From the NCBI GenBank assembly GCA_963169255.1, contig CAUJEJ010000034.1:1-33129 (forward strand): a DNA stretch of 33,129 nt, in the 5' to 3' direction. Below are positions 16,642 through 24,345 of the stretch, piece after piece. Position numbers and translations under genes: made by a program. The notes under the pieces were generated by a model. It saw only the letters and a program-made list of their open reading frames with translations. It made no database searches and had not been told where the DNA came from. The number at the start of each line of letters is the position of its first letter. Within the stretch, counting starts at the first letter, position 1. Origin of the DNA: Actinomycetota bacterium. GTDB taxonomy: Bacteria; Actinomycetota; Actinomycetes; S36-B12; UBA10799.

Positions 16642-17634
16642 CTAGCCGAAGGTCGCGACGGCAACTCGTGGACGTCCGCCTTGATCGCGGATGTCCTCGA
16701 CTGCGGTAAAGCTCCCCGTCGCCTCCAGGAGTCCCGGGACGCCGCTATCAATCGCATCGAAGCCTTGGTCATCTTCGTGCTCGATGTACACGCGACCACC
16801 GGGACGCAAGAGCTCGCACGCGGCTGACACAACGGCGCGGATCACGTCTAGGCCATCGTCGCCACCGTCGATCGCGACCGCCGGGGCAAACTTCCGAATG
16901 GACTCATCAGTCGGTCCGCGCGCACCGACATAGGGCGGATTAGATGCAACGAAGTCGAACGCACCGCGCCTGAGGGAGAGCGCGGTTTGCGCAACCGTCG
17001 CGACATCACACACCTCGAGTCGCACATTCGAGCCGACGTCGTGCAACTTTGAGGCGTGCGCGTCGACGTTCTTCTGTGCCCAAGCGGCGGCGCGTTCGTC
17101 GAGTTCCACGGCGATCATTTCTGTGTTGCCAACCTCAGTGGCTAGCGTCAGTGCCACCACCCCGGAACCGGTGCAGAGATCGGCCCCGAGCAGCTGTTCC
17201 TGCTCGGATCTGTTGCGCGACATGTAGTCCGCCAAATCAGCAGTGGCAAAGTCGAGTAGCGCGTGCGTCTCTGGTTTTGGCGCGTAAACCTCTGGGCCGA
17301 CCGAGAGTTTGAGTCCACGGAACCAGGCGTGTCCGACGATGTAGCCCAGCGGTTCGTGTCTTGCGCAGCGGTCGACTAGTCGGTAGAACTCATCAGCCAT
17401 CGTCGACGAGATCGCGGCGGCATCAAGATTGTCAGACGTGGGGGCAGTAGCGCAAGCAGCATCTTGCAGACTCGCCAACAGCGAGCCAGCAACGGCTTCA
17501 GGCAGATCGACTCCGGCCGCGCGTAGTAGCGCTGCGCCATCGCGCAACAGCCTGTCGACGGTCGCGTTGCTACTCATAGAGGTCATCTCGGTTGATGGTG
17601 TGAGCGGCTCCGAGTTGGTCATGTGTTGGGTCAC
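16642..17634 (-). CDS. PrmC/HemK-like N5-glutamine-type methyltransferase
   Basis: This is a class I SAM-dependent methyltransferase of the PrmC/HemK type, a group that modifies glutamine in GGQ of release factors and related substrates. SAM motif I is LLGADLCTGSGVVALTLA, the acidic strand is MIAVELDE and the catalytic substrate loop is FVASNPPYVG (NPPY). The GYIVGHAWFRGLKLSVGPEVYAPKPET block corresponds to the PrmC region ahead of the SAM fold. I take GTG 17634 as start: it has AAGGA seven bases upstream and begins one base after the flavin reductase-like gene stop. This gives 330 residues, longer than typical PrmC. As prfA is not adjacent, it may be a paralogue with another substrate. Confidence 0.8.
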   Translation of the reverse strand: MTQHMTNSEPLTPSTEMTSMSSNATVDRLLRDGAALLRAAGVDLPEAVAGSLLASLQDAACATAPTSDNLDAAAISSTMADEFYRLVDRCARHEPLGYIVGHAWFRGLKLSVGPEVYAPKPETHALLDFATADLADYMSRNRSEQEQLLGADLCTGSGVVALTLATEVGNTEMIAVELDERAAAWAQKNVDAHASKLHDVGSNVRLEVCDVATVAQTALSLRRGAFDFVASNPPYVGARGPTDESIRKFAPAVAIDGGDDGLDVIRAVVSAACELLRPGGRVYIEHEDDQGFDAIDSGVPGLLEATGSFTAVEDIRDQGGRPRVAVATFG

Positions 17635-17635
17635 G

Positions 17636-18145
17636 TCATGGTCCTTTCCCTGCTTCGAGGTCAAGCACCCGTTGATAGTCAAGCTGCCCAGGCCAGGGTC
17701 CACTTTGCGCAGCACGGGGTTCGACAGCGAATCCGTGGTGGTCCCCAGTGGCATCGTGAGCAACGACGGGCCCAGCGAACCAGCGCACCACTCCAGCGAT
17801 CAACGGTGCTCCGTTGGGAGCCTCAGTCCAATCGCAGTGATCGAACTTGTCGATGTCGTCGTCAGACCATTCACCAAACAGTCGCGCCAAGTCCTTTTGG
17901 TTGGACGCAAGGAAGTGAACGCAGACCTCGCTGCCGACCGAAACTGCATCGAACGTGTGGTTCTTCACGGATAGAAATACCGTGTACCGGAACGGCTCCA
18001 TGCTGCTTTGCGAGGAGAAGCCCACAAGGCAACCAACGGGGTGACTCCCGCTTAGCGTGGTCAGTACCACCATGGGGTAGTTCAAGGCGCTCGCGATATC
18101 CACGAGAGTGTCCGTCAGGTTGTTGTCGTCCGCGTTGTCGGTCAT
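17636..18145 (-). CDS. Flavin reductase-like FMN-binding split-barrel protein
   Basis: The protein resembles the flavin reductase-like family that binds FMN and uses NAD(P)H to supply reduced flavin to a partner monooxygenase. Matching blocks are MVVLTTLSGSHPVGCLVGFSS, the PFRYTVFLSVKNHTFDAV segment and VCVHFLASNQKDLARLFGEWSDDD. The ATG at 18145 has AGGTGG eight bases upstream; an in-frame GTG at 18157 is an alternative adding four residues. The stop is one base before the methyltransferase GTG, so the two form a tightly coupled operon. A shared role is suggested by coupling but not identified. No monooxygenase is nearby. Confidence 0.82.
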   Translation of the reverse strand: MTDNADDNNLTDTLVDIASALNYPMVVLTTLSGSHPVGCLVGFSSQSSMEPFRYTVFLSVKNHTFDAVSVGSEVCVHFLASNQKDLARLFGEWSDDDIDKFDHCDWTEAPNGAPLIAGVVRWFAGPVVAHDATGDHHGFAVEPRAAQSGPWPGQLDYQRVLDLEAGKGP

Positions 18146-18195
18146 CTCTTGATCCACCTACTTGAGGTCTGCGAGGCGAAGGCCGCGATCGCAAC

Positions 18196-18235
18196 GATGA
18201 ATGGCGCGACACCCGCAGATGTCGCGCCATTCATC
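18196..18235 (-). terminator. Terminator downstream of the CsbD gene
   Basis: GATGAATGGCGCGACA and TGTCGCGCCATTCATC form a perfect 16-bp stem with an 8-base loop, starting 9 bases after the csbD-like stop on the minus strand. The stem is strong but no T-tract follows. It separates that gene from the flavin reductase-like gene. Confidence 0.75.
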
Positions 18236-18244
18236 GACTTACGA

Positions 18245-18418
18245 CTAGCCGCGGAGAACATCCTTGACGCCTTCACCGAACTGCTTCGCGTCGCCCTTTG
18301 TCTGGTCGCGCTTGCCTTCAGCCTTGAGGCTGTCGTTGTCAGTCACGTCGGCGATTACTTCTTTGGCTTTGCCCTTGGCTTGTTCGGCCTTGTTCTTTGC
18401 CTTGTCAATGGTGCCCAT
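18245..18418 (-). CDS. CsbD-family stress protein (57 aa)
   Basis: This gene is missing from the supplied ORF track because it is under 60 codons. Translation of the minus strand from ATG 18418 gives MGTIDKAKNKAEQAKGKAKE followed by VIADVTDNDSLKAEGKRDQT and a KGDAKQFGEGVKDVLRG end. This is the lysine-rich, helical CsbD pattern. A strong ribosome-binding site (GAGGGGGAA) precedes the ATG. CsbD proteins are small cytoplasmic stress-induced proteins of unclear molecular role, under sigma-B-type control in Bacillus. A strong terminator follows. The family call is firm; regulation here is not visible. Confidence 0.88.
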   Translation of the reverse strand: MGTIDKAKNKAEQAKGKAKEVIADVTDNDSLKAEGKRDQTKGDAKQFGEGVKDVLRG

Positions 18419-18834
18419 TGGAGTTCCCCCTCTTGGCGTTCATTTTTGGCATCTTCGATATTTGGCACCCTGCGCGGATTCGCGCCGCCGATGCCTGGAT
18501 CAAGGCGGTGCAGCATCCGATCGTTCACATGCGGTGCCTGCCCAAAACACCGACCACGCAACTCATGCCCGATCGATCCGCCTTGGTTCAACCAGACCAT
18601 CGTTTGTGGTTGAGCGCAAGACCTCGTGGCCGTTCTTGACTGAACCTTGGATATCGCGCCTGACCTGAGTGACAAGCCCCACCCGCCCGTTCGCGATTGG
18701 CAACTTCTTGGACGGTTTTGAGACCTTCCGCTGTTGACCGCCATGTCGGTGCCTGTGAGGGTGGGACGGGTCGGTCGAAAGCCTGCTGATTTGTGTAGTC
18801 ATTCGATTTCTTGGTCATCACGTGGAGGTCGACT
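18419..18834. other. Intergenic region between csbD-like gene and redox enzyme
   Basis: The 416-bp gap should hold the divergent promoters of the CsbD gene and the redox enzyme. I see no RNA gene or repeat in it. One minus-strand ORF (18563-18802) is listed separately at low confidence. Confidence 0.4.
18563..18802 (-). CDS. Possible small basic protein (79 aa), doubtful
   Basis: The N-terminal third is rich in His/Arg/Ser, but the C-terminal half (LPIANGRVGLVTQVRRDIQG through STTNDGLVEP) looks protein-like, with a glycine-turn and beta-strand alternation. The ATG at 18802 lacks a Shine-Dalgarno and a -10 at leaderless spacing, and an overlapping minus-strand ORF (18588-18869) competes. I do not recognise it. 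It could be a relic or a chance ORF. Confidence 0.22.
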   Translation of the reverse strand: MTTQISRLSTDPSHPHRHRHGGQQRKVSKPSKKLPIANGRVGLVTQVRRDIQGSVKNGHEVLRSTTNDGLVEPRRIDRA

Positions 18835-19983
18835 GTGTTTGTGCCGAACCCGCGAGGCCCGATCAGCACTCAAGTGAGTGAGCTAATCAAGGGCAGCGTG
18901 CTTTCTGAGTCACCGATCGCTCCGGGTCCCGATCGCGACGTCGTTGAAGACGAAGACGTTCAGATCGCATTGTTCATGATCTACGAGCTGCACTACCACG
19001 GCTTTGATGATGCGATGCCCGAGGCTGAATGGGATCCGGCGATCTTCAGCATTCGGACGAGGCTGGAACGAGTGTTCTTGCTGAATGTGAAGGACAGGGT
19101 CCCGACGTCGGCGCTGCCGTCGCCAGCCGGTCTGGCTGAGCACTTGTTCGCAATGGTCGATGAAGACGGTCCGAGCCTTTCTCGGTACCTCGCCCGCAAC
19201 GCGACACGTCGTCAGTTCCAAGAGTTCGCGGTCCATCGAAGCGCGTACCAGTCCAAAGAGGCAGACCCGTACACCTGAGCAATCCCACGACTAAGTCCCG
19301 CCGCAAAGTCGGCGCTCGTTGAGATTCAGATCGATGAATACGGCGGCGGGCGCGTCGAGATGATGCATCAGGAACTATTCCGCAAGACGCTGCGTGGACT
19401 CGGCTTGTCGGACAGCTACGGCTACTACGTAGATCACTTGCCCGCAGTCACACTGGCTGCAACGAATGTGATCACGCTGCTTGGGATGCGCCGATCGGAA
19501 CGGGCAACGGTTTGCGGACATTTCGCAGCACTAGAGATGACGTCATCAATTCCCAATCGTCGTTACGCCCGCGGATTGCGTCGGCTTGGCTTCGGTGGCG
19601 ACGTCACCCATTTCTTCGATGAACATGTTGAGGCCGACGCGGTTCACGAACAGTTGGCAGTCGGTGGAATGTGCGCAGCGATCGTCGACGATGATCCTGG
19701 CGAGCTCAGCAATATCGTCTTCGGTGTTTCGGTGTACCTATGGTTCGAGCGCGCGTTGTCCGAGCGGATGTTGAACTCGTGGCGGATTGAGAAGACGTCC
19801 TTAAGGCAACCAATCGCAGGCAGTCAACGTGAACGCACGGATGATCTGTCCGTTCGTCAGGGTCGCCAAGGTGTGGCAGCGATTGCCCAGGAGCAAGGGC
19901 GTTCGGTTGACCTTCGGATCGGTCGTACTGCCGAAATTGAGGCGCTCGGACAGTCACGTGGTGGCGCAAGGTTCACGCGATGA
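18835..19983 (+). pseudogene. Iron-containing redox enzyme (heme-oxygenase-like fold), interrupted by one in-frame TGA
   Basis: Two track ORFs (ending 19278, starting 19360) are one frame-1 gene split by a single TGA. The join reads EADPYT-stop-AIPRLSPAAKSALVEIQIDE, which is continuous family sequence; from memory of homologues the missing residue is Trp, so TGG became TGA. Before the stop are LFMIYELHYHGFDDA and EFAVHRSAYQ; after it are FAALEMTSSIPNRRYARGLRRLG and EHVEADAVHEQ. The Glu/His pattern is that of the helical diiron/heme-oxygenase-like fold. Start GTG 18835 has GGAGG six bases upstream. The stop overlaps the CDGSH gene start (ATGA). About 60 residues after TSLR extend beyond the family's usual end. 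It is either a fresh pseudogene, a sequencing error, or a readthrough gene. Confidence 0.85.
19276..19278 (+). other. In-frame TGA at an expected Trp codon
   Basis: The context is ACC TGA GCA. No frameshift accompanies it, and coding character continues for more than 230 codons. A one-base G-to-A change from TGG explains it. Confidence 0.85.
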
Positions 19984-20276
19984 ACGACGCGGACGCGGTG
20001 AACGAAGTCGGCGAGCATACAGGCGATGGACCTCCGAGCCACGGCCTTTCGGAAAAGCACAACGGTGTCTGGGCGGACGACTTCTGGTCGCAGGCAATTG
20101 AAGTTGTGGCATGCGCTGGCGGCCCACTGCTCGTGCGGCGTGGGGACAGTTTGAGCCCTGATGATCCAGGCCGTGGCCGCCGTGTTGTCGCGATCTGTCG
20201 CTGCGACAAGTCGTCGCTGTTCCCGCTGTGCGACGGGACTCACAAGACCCTCAACCGCAAGTTGCGAAGCACCTAG
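19980..20276 (+). CDS. CDGSH iron-sulfur domain protein
   Basis: The protein binds a 2Fe-2S cluster through the CDGSH motif, seen here as CRCDKSSLFPLCDGTHK (three Cys and one His). The preceding GGPLLVRRGDSL strand is typical. The first 40 residues are acidic and variable. The ATG at 19980 overlaps the upstream stop as ATGA, so translation is coupled to the interrupted redox enzyme. Pairing of these two genes is something I recall for actinobacteria, which suggests the CDGSH protein is an electron carrier for the redox enzyme (inference). If the TGA blocks the upstream gene, expression of this one through coupling could also fall. Confidence 0.88.
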   Translation: MNDADAVNEVGEHTGDGPPSHGLSEKHNGVWADDFWSQAIEVVACAGGPLLVRRGDSLSPDDPGRGRRVVAICRCDKSSLFPLCDGTHKTLNRKLRST

Positions 20277-20343
20277 CGAGGCGCTCCGATCGGTGTCCAC
20301 CTGCTGGATGTTCGCTGGGGCAGCGACCGAGCGCCGATCCCGC

Positions 20344-21042
20344 TTAGTAGTACTCGCCGGGATCAGTCGCGGTCGGTTCAGATCCGCCCGCCGCCGATGT
20401 CCCACGCGGGCGAGGGATGTCCTGTGCGGTCGGGTGTCCGTTGAGTTCGCCGCCAATGTGACCACCATGAGGGTTTCCATGGTCAGCATGCTCGCCACGC
20501 TGATAGATCAAGGTCCATTCGCCGAGTGAGACGCGACGTCCGGTGCGCAGCGGAACGCTATTCGCCTTGCGACCACCGTCGACCGAGGTCCCGCCGTCGG
20601 ACAGATCGATGATGTTGTATTCGTCGAATGAGTCGCGCTCAACATCAGCGTGGTGTGCATTCAGGCCCGGTAAACAGATGTCACAACTGATATCACTGCC
20701 GATTGTGGTGACACCTGCAACCAGCGGGAACTCCCGTGGAATCGGGTCGCTATCGCCGTCGGCGCCGGATGCACTCTCCTGCGCTGAGACCTTCAATGAG
20801 ATCGAATCATCAAACGTCAGCACAAGGCGAGGATTACCGCCGCCGTGCACATCATGGGTCGAGGCGACCCTTGCAAGTAAGTCCTGCGGGGAGGGCTCTT
20901 GATGCAGTTGCTCCACCGGCGCAATCGCGTCGATGCTTGCCGGATCATTCATGTCCGCATTGGACTCGGTTCCGGACGAGTCTGTCCGCTGCGGCGGCAG
21001 TGAGGTTGTGGTCGGTGTGGTCTGGTTGTTCGCTGGCTCCAT
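20344..21042 (-). CDS. FHA-domain protein
   Basis: The protein has a C-terminal-half forkhead-associated domain, a phosphothreonine-binding module. The domain spans about residues 95-195: TTIGSDISCDICLPGLNAHHADV, then IIDLSDGGTSVDGGRKANSV and the closing VSLGEWTLIYQR. The tail GEHADHGNPHGGHIGGEL matches actinobacterial FHA proteins of this type. The first 70 residues are Thr/Ser/Pro/Gln-rich and probably disordered, a possible kinase target. The FHA Ser/His contacts appear somewhat divergent (GSD rather than GR-S), so binding is not assured. The ATG at 21042 is preferred with AAGG 11 bases upstream; a GTG at 21054 is an alternative. It is divergent from the glycosyltransferase gene. Confidence 0.85.
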   Translation of the reverse strand: MEPANNQTTPTTTSLPPQRTDSSGTESNADMNDPASIDAIAPVEQLHQEPSPQDLLARVASTHDVHGGGNPRLVLTFDDSISLKVSAQESASGADGDSDPIPREFPLVAGVTTIGSDISCDICLPGLNAHHADVERDSFDEYNIIDLSDGGTSVDGGRKANSVPLRTGRRVSLGEWTLIYQRGEHADHGNPHGGHIGGELNGHPTAQDIPRPRGTSAAGGSEPTATDPGEYY

Positions 21043-21305
21043 CGTGATCGCCACCTTCTGGTGTGTTCACCGGAGCCCCCGGTCATTGCTGTAGCGAGGG
21101 CCTGTATCTCCACACTCCCTCACTCGCCGCATAGGCACAAGGGTCGAAGGGCGCGAAGCGATCATTGAGTTGTCCAAAAGTCTGCCATTCGTCATTCGCC
21201 GATCGGTGGTAGCTGAGGACCATGCGTAGAGATCTACACGGGGGTGAGTCGCACCGGTACAGTCGAAGCGAAGTCACGCCCAGCAACTCGGTGAGGATGT
21301 GTCAG

Positions 21306-22730
21306 ATGTTCGAAGTGTTGGTGCCGGCTCGGTCCCCTGAAATCTTGACGCCGATCGTTGGGTCTGACCGGGTCGCGCACCTGGTCGATGTGGGTCGGGC
21401 GACAATGTCGAATCTGGGCGGCAGGCGAATCGTGAGCGTGAACTCGACCGCGACAGGCGGCGGGGTTGCTGAGATGTTGCCCGTCCTGCTCGCGTACGTC
21501 GGGGGAGTGGACGTAGATGGCAGGTGGTTCGTGCTTGAGGGTGACCCGGAGTTCTTCACGCTCACCAAGCGGTTGCATCATCGAATCCACGGCGAGCCGG
21601 GGGACGGAGGGCCACTTGGTGAGCCCGAGCGCGAACTGATGCAGCGAACCTTCGCCCGCAACGAACCAGATGCCGCCCGGTTGTTCCGGCCGAGCGATGT
21701 CGTGCTCCTGCACGACCCGCAGCCAGCTCCGATGGCCAAGTGGTTGGCCGATCGCGGACAAACCGTCGTGTGGCGCTGCCACATAGGTGTCGATGGTGGC
21801 AATCAATACACCCAACAGGCGTGGGACTTCCTTCGTCCGATGCTCGAACCCTACGTCGATCGTTATGTGTTCACCCGTCGCGAGTACGCCCCCGATTGGG
21901 TGCCGACCGAGCGCCTCAGCGTGATCAAGCCGTCCCTCGATCCGTTCTCTGCGAAGAACCGCGAACTAAGCGACGAATACTGCGTCGCAACCTTGCAGCA
22001 AATTGGCATTGTCAGCGGCCCACCCACCGTCGCCCTGACCTTCGAACGGGGTGACGGTTCGGTCGGAACGGTCACGGGATCGGCCGGAATCGCGCGGGAG
22101 GGTTTCGCGCCTTCACCGACGACGCCGCTCGTTGTGCAGGTCTCGCGCTGGGACCCGCTCAAAGACATGGCGGGTGTGCTCAGTGCCTTCGCGAACGAAC
22201 CCGGTTGCGCCGACGCCCACCTCGTCCTTGCCGGGCCTGACGTTGCGTCGGTTGCTGACGATCCTGAGGGATTGGATGTGCTCAACTCGGTGATCGCTCA
22301 ATGGCGCGAACTCGATGAGCACGTGCGTGCGCGGATTTCCATTGTGTGCCTGCCAATGGACGATCCAGAGGCAAACGCAATCATGGTCAATGCGCTACAA
22401 CGCCACGCTGCTGTAGTCGTTCAGAAGAGCCTCAAGGAAGGGTTCGGGCTGACCGTCACCGAGGCGATGCTCAAGGGGCGCCCGGTGGTGGCAGCGGCCG
22501 TAGGCGGAATCGTTGATCAGATTCGCGACGGCGTCGACGGTGTCCTGGTCAGTTCAACGGACGTGGCGCAAACGGGCAGGGCGATAGGTGAGCTCCTGGC
22601 CGATCCTGAACGCGCGAACCGCATAGGTGAAGCCGCTCGCCGGTCAGTTGTTGCCCAGTTCATGCCGGATACGTCACTGCTGCTGTGGGCCGAGAGCATC
22701 AACCACGCGGGGACGGGGAATGGCCAGTAG
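21306..22730 (+). CDS. GT4 glycosyltransferase, TreT-like trehalose synthase
   Basis: The 474-residue protein resembles trehalose glycosyltransferring synthase (TreT), which joins an NDP-glucose to glucose. Shared blocks are RRIVSVNSTATGGGVAEMLP, DVVLLHDPQPAPM, VWRCHIGVDG, IKPSLDPFSAKN, VSRWDPLKDM and VVVQKSLKEGFGLTVTEAML with the GT4 E-x7-E motif. The ATG at 21306 (MFEVLVP) has GAGGA eight bases upstream and matches the family N-terminus. An earlier ATG at 21222 adds 28 residues and is less likely, though GAGG precedes it too. Trehalose as product is inferred; other disaccharides or glucosides are possible. Trehalose serves as an osmolyte and envelope precursor in actinobacteria. Confidence 0.8.
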   Translation: MFEVLVPARSPEILTPIVGSDRVAHLVDVGRATMSNLGGRRIVSVNSTATGGGVAEMLPVLLAYVGGVDVDGRWFVLEGDPEFFTLTKRLHHRIHGEPGDGGPLGEPERELMQRTFARNEPDAARLFRPSDVVLLHDPQPAPMAKWLADRGQTVVWRCHIGVDGGNQYTQQAWDFLRPMLEPYVDRYVFTRREYAPDWVPTERLSVIKPSLDPFSAKNRELSDEYCVATLQQIGIVSGPPTVALTFERGDGSVGTVTGSAGIAREGFAPSPTTPLVVQVSRWDPLKDMAGVLSAFANEPGCADAHLVLAGPDVASVADDPEGLDVLNSVIAQWRELDEHVRARISIVCLPMDDPEANAIMVNALQRHAAVVVQKSLKEGFGLTVTEAMLKGRPVVAAAVGGIVDQIRDGVDGVLVSSTDVAQTGRAIGELLADPERANRIGEAARRSVVAQFMPDTSLLLWAESINHAGTGNGQ

Positions 22731-22824
22731 GCGCAGTCGTTAGTTGGTACACGTTTGGATGACGCGTTCGGACGGCTGCTCCCAGGTTGGACGCACTAAC
22801 TCGCGTGGTCTGCATCACACCCCC

Positions 22825-22830
22825 TAGCGT
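22825..22830 (+). promoter_or_regulatory. Putative -10 box, leaderless transporter gene
   Basis: TAGCGT ends six bases before the GTG at 22837, again the TANNNT-N6-start geometry. Confidence 0.4.
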
Positions 22831-22836
22831 GATCGT

Positions 22837-23742
22837 GTGGCACTACTAGTCGGAATCCTGGCAGTCGTTTCTGCGGGTCTCTATGTCCTCGGAAGTGCAG
22901 TCATGCAGAAGGGGATCATCGGTCTTGACGAGCAGCGTGCGCAGTCTGTCCAACATCGGCCATATGTTGTCGCGCTGATCCTCTCGCCGGTGTTCCTGCT
23001 TGGCATCGGGATCGAGCTTGCGGGATTTGGGTTGCATTCGATCGCGCTCGGCTTGGGTTCACTTGCGATGATCTCGATTCTGCAGACCTCCGAAATTCTC
23101 TTCATGCTGCCGGCAAGCAAGTGGACCGCGGGCGCTGACCTTCAGCGGAACGAGTACATCGGTGCTGCCGTCGTGTTGGTGGGGTTGTTGGGGACCATCA
23201 TCTTCGGCCGGACAACCGCTGGGATCAACGATCCGCAGACACACGCAATCTTCCTAACGACAATCGTGTGCTGGGTGATCGCGGGAGGCTTCACCGCGGT
23301 CGGGTTGATGTCTCAATCTTTGCGTGCGGCAATGCTCGGAATCGCCGCGGGAGTGCTCTTTGGGCTAGTTGCTGCGATCACCAAAATTGTGGTCGATCAA
23401 CTCGCCCGCGATGGGTTCATGTCGGTCGTGACGCAGTGGCCGGTGTGGGCGATGGCGCTGTCAGGACTTGGAGCGGCCGCGCTGCAGGTAGTGGCATTTG
23501 GTGCTGGCAAATTGTCGGCATCGTTGTCGGCAATCATCGTTGCGACACCGATCGCCAGTGTCTTGATCGGAATGACTGTATTCGGCGAGGAATTCAAAGT
23601 TACCCATGCGATCGGTTGGTTCCTGTTGATCGCGTCCTACGCATTCTGTGTCTTCGGGGTTGTGCTGCTCGCGCGATCGCCAGCAATCGCTGCGCTGCAC
23701 GCCGAGCATTCCGATGATGAGGCTGCGGCCTCGACGATGTGA
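22837..23742 (+). CDS. DMT-family transporter (EamA-like)
   Basis: This is an integral membrane protein of 301 residues with about nine to ten hydrophobic segments in two similar halves, the pattern of the drug/metabolite transporter superfamily. Segments include ALLVGILAVVSAGLYVLGSAVMQ at the start and AIGWFLLIASYAFCVFGVVLL near the end, with a short acidic C-terminal tail (HSDDEAAAS). The first repeat has the NIPA-like layout VMQKG, seen in magnesium-type members, but substrate cannot be assigned. The gene starts at GTG 22837 with a likely leaderless promoter. It is convergent with the Lrp gene, with a small CCGCT/AGCGG hairpin at 23743-23755 between them. Confidence 0.75.
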   Translation: MALLVGILAVVSAGLYVLGSAVMQKGIIGLDEQRAQSVQHRPYVVALILSPVFLLGIGIELAGFGLHSIALGLGSLAMISILQTSEILFMLPASKWTAGADLQRNEYIGAAVVLVGLLGTIIFGRTTAGINDPQTHAIFLTTIVCWVIAGGFTAVGLMSQSLRAAMLGIAAGVLFGLVAAITKIVVDQLARDGFMSVVTQWPVWAMALSGLGAAALQVVAFGAGKLSASLSAIIVATPIASVLIGMTVFGEEFKVTHAIGWFLLIASYAFCVFGVVLLARSPAIAALHAEHSDDEAAASTM

Positions 23743-23780
23743 CCGCTGCCAGCGGACTCATGCCTTCGTCGCGACGCACC

Positions 23781-24215
23781 TCACGCAGTCGCAGAACTCA
23801 GTAAGATGCTCGTCTCACTGTCGCGAATTCCTTCGATCCCGCGGATCACGCCAAGCACCGAATCGAACGTGCCGAGGCTGTCGCAGATGATCTCGGCGAC
23901 CAGATCCCATTGGCCGTTTGTGGTGTGAAGCGCTCCGATCTCCGGGATCCCACGCAGTCCACGAATCACCTCATCAGTACTGCGACCGGCAACGTTGATC
24001 AACATGATTGCGCGTACCGAATTCGGGTCACTCACATCGCGCACCCGAACGGAGAATCCAATGATCACTCCGCTTTCCACGAGGCGGTCGATGCGGTTGT
24101 TTACCGTCGCGCGAGTGACACCTAGCCGTTCCGCAAGATTGACCACGGACTCGCGACCGTTGGCCCGCAAGAGTGCGATGAGACGGCGATCGAGGTCGTC
24201 AATTGAGGCAGCCAT
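23781..24215 (-). CDS. Lrp/AsnC-family transcriptional regulator
   Basis: The protein is a 144-residue amino-acid-responsive regulator. An N-terminal helix-turn-helix is DDLDRRLIALLRANGRESVV then LAERLGVTRATVNNRIDRLV, with ESGVIIGF as the link, and a C-terminal RAM ligand/oligomer domain carries GALHTTNGQWDLVAEI. The ATG at 24215 (MAASIDDLD) matches the family N-terminus; the long track extension of 69 residues crosses the promoter region. A TACGAT box six bases upstream suggests a leaderless transcript. It is divergent from the ocd-ctlX-putA operon, which is the likely target. The ligand is probably an amino acid such as ornithine, arginine or proline (inference). Confidence 0.92.
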   Translation of the reverse strand: MAASIDDLDRRLIALLRANGRESVVNLAERLGVTRATVNNRIDRLVESGVIIGFSVRVRDVSDPNSVRAIMLINVAGRSTDEVIRGLRGIPEIGALHTTNGQWDLVAEIICDSLGTFDSVLGVIRGIEGIRDSETSILLSSATA

Positions 24216-24221
24216 GAGCGG

Positions 24222-24227
24222 ATCGTA
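24222..24227 (-). promoter_or_regulatory. Putative -10 box of the Lrp-type regulator
   Basis: On the minus strand TACGAT ends six bases before the ATG at 24215. It overlaps the left arm of the repeat described at 24224-24272, consistent with autoregulation. Confidence 0.4.
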
Positions 24228-24272
24228 TAGCCAGGCTGAGCAAAGTGCGTGATTCCTATACGAATTGATACG
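24224..24272. promoter_or_regulatory. Candidate Lrp-type operator array
   Basis: CGTATAG (24224-24230) and CTATACG (24256-24262) form a perfect 7-bp inverted repeat whose arms start 32 bp apart, about three helical turns. A further ATACG occurs 10 bp after the second arm. Helically phased half-sites between divergent genes fit Lrp/AsnC octamer binding. No consensus match was tested. Confidence 0.4.
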
Positions 24273-24345
24273 TGTTGCCCATTGCTGCTGTACGTAACCA
24301 ATCCCTACTCTCAGTAATACAGAGCAGATCTCGGAGGGAGTTGTC

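Noticed and set aside
19276-19278. TGA as a selenocysteine codon
   Set aside because: The family has Trp, not Cys, at this position as far as I recall, and I see no evident selenocysteine-insertion hairpin; a G-to-A change is simpler.
19857-20498. 213-aa minus-strand ORF
   Set aside because: Antisense to the redox enzyme end and the CDGSH gene, whose iron-sulfur motif is clear on the plus strand.
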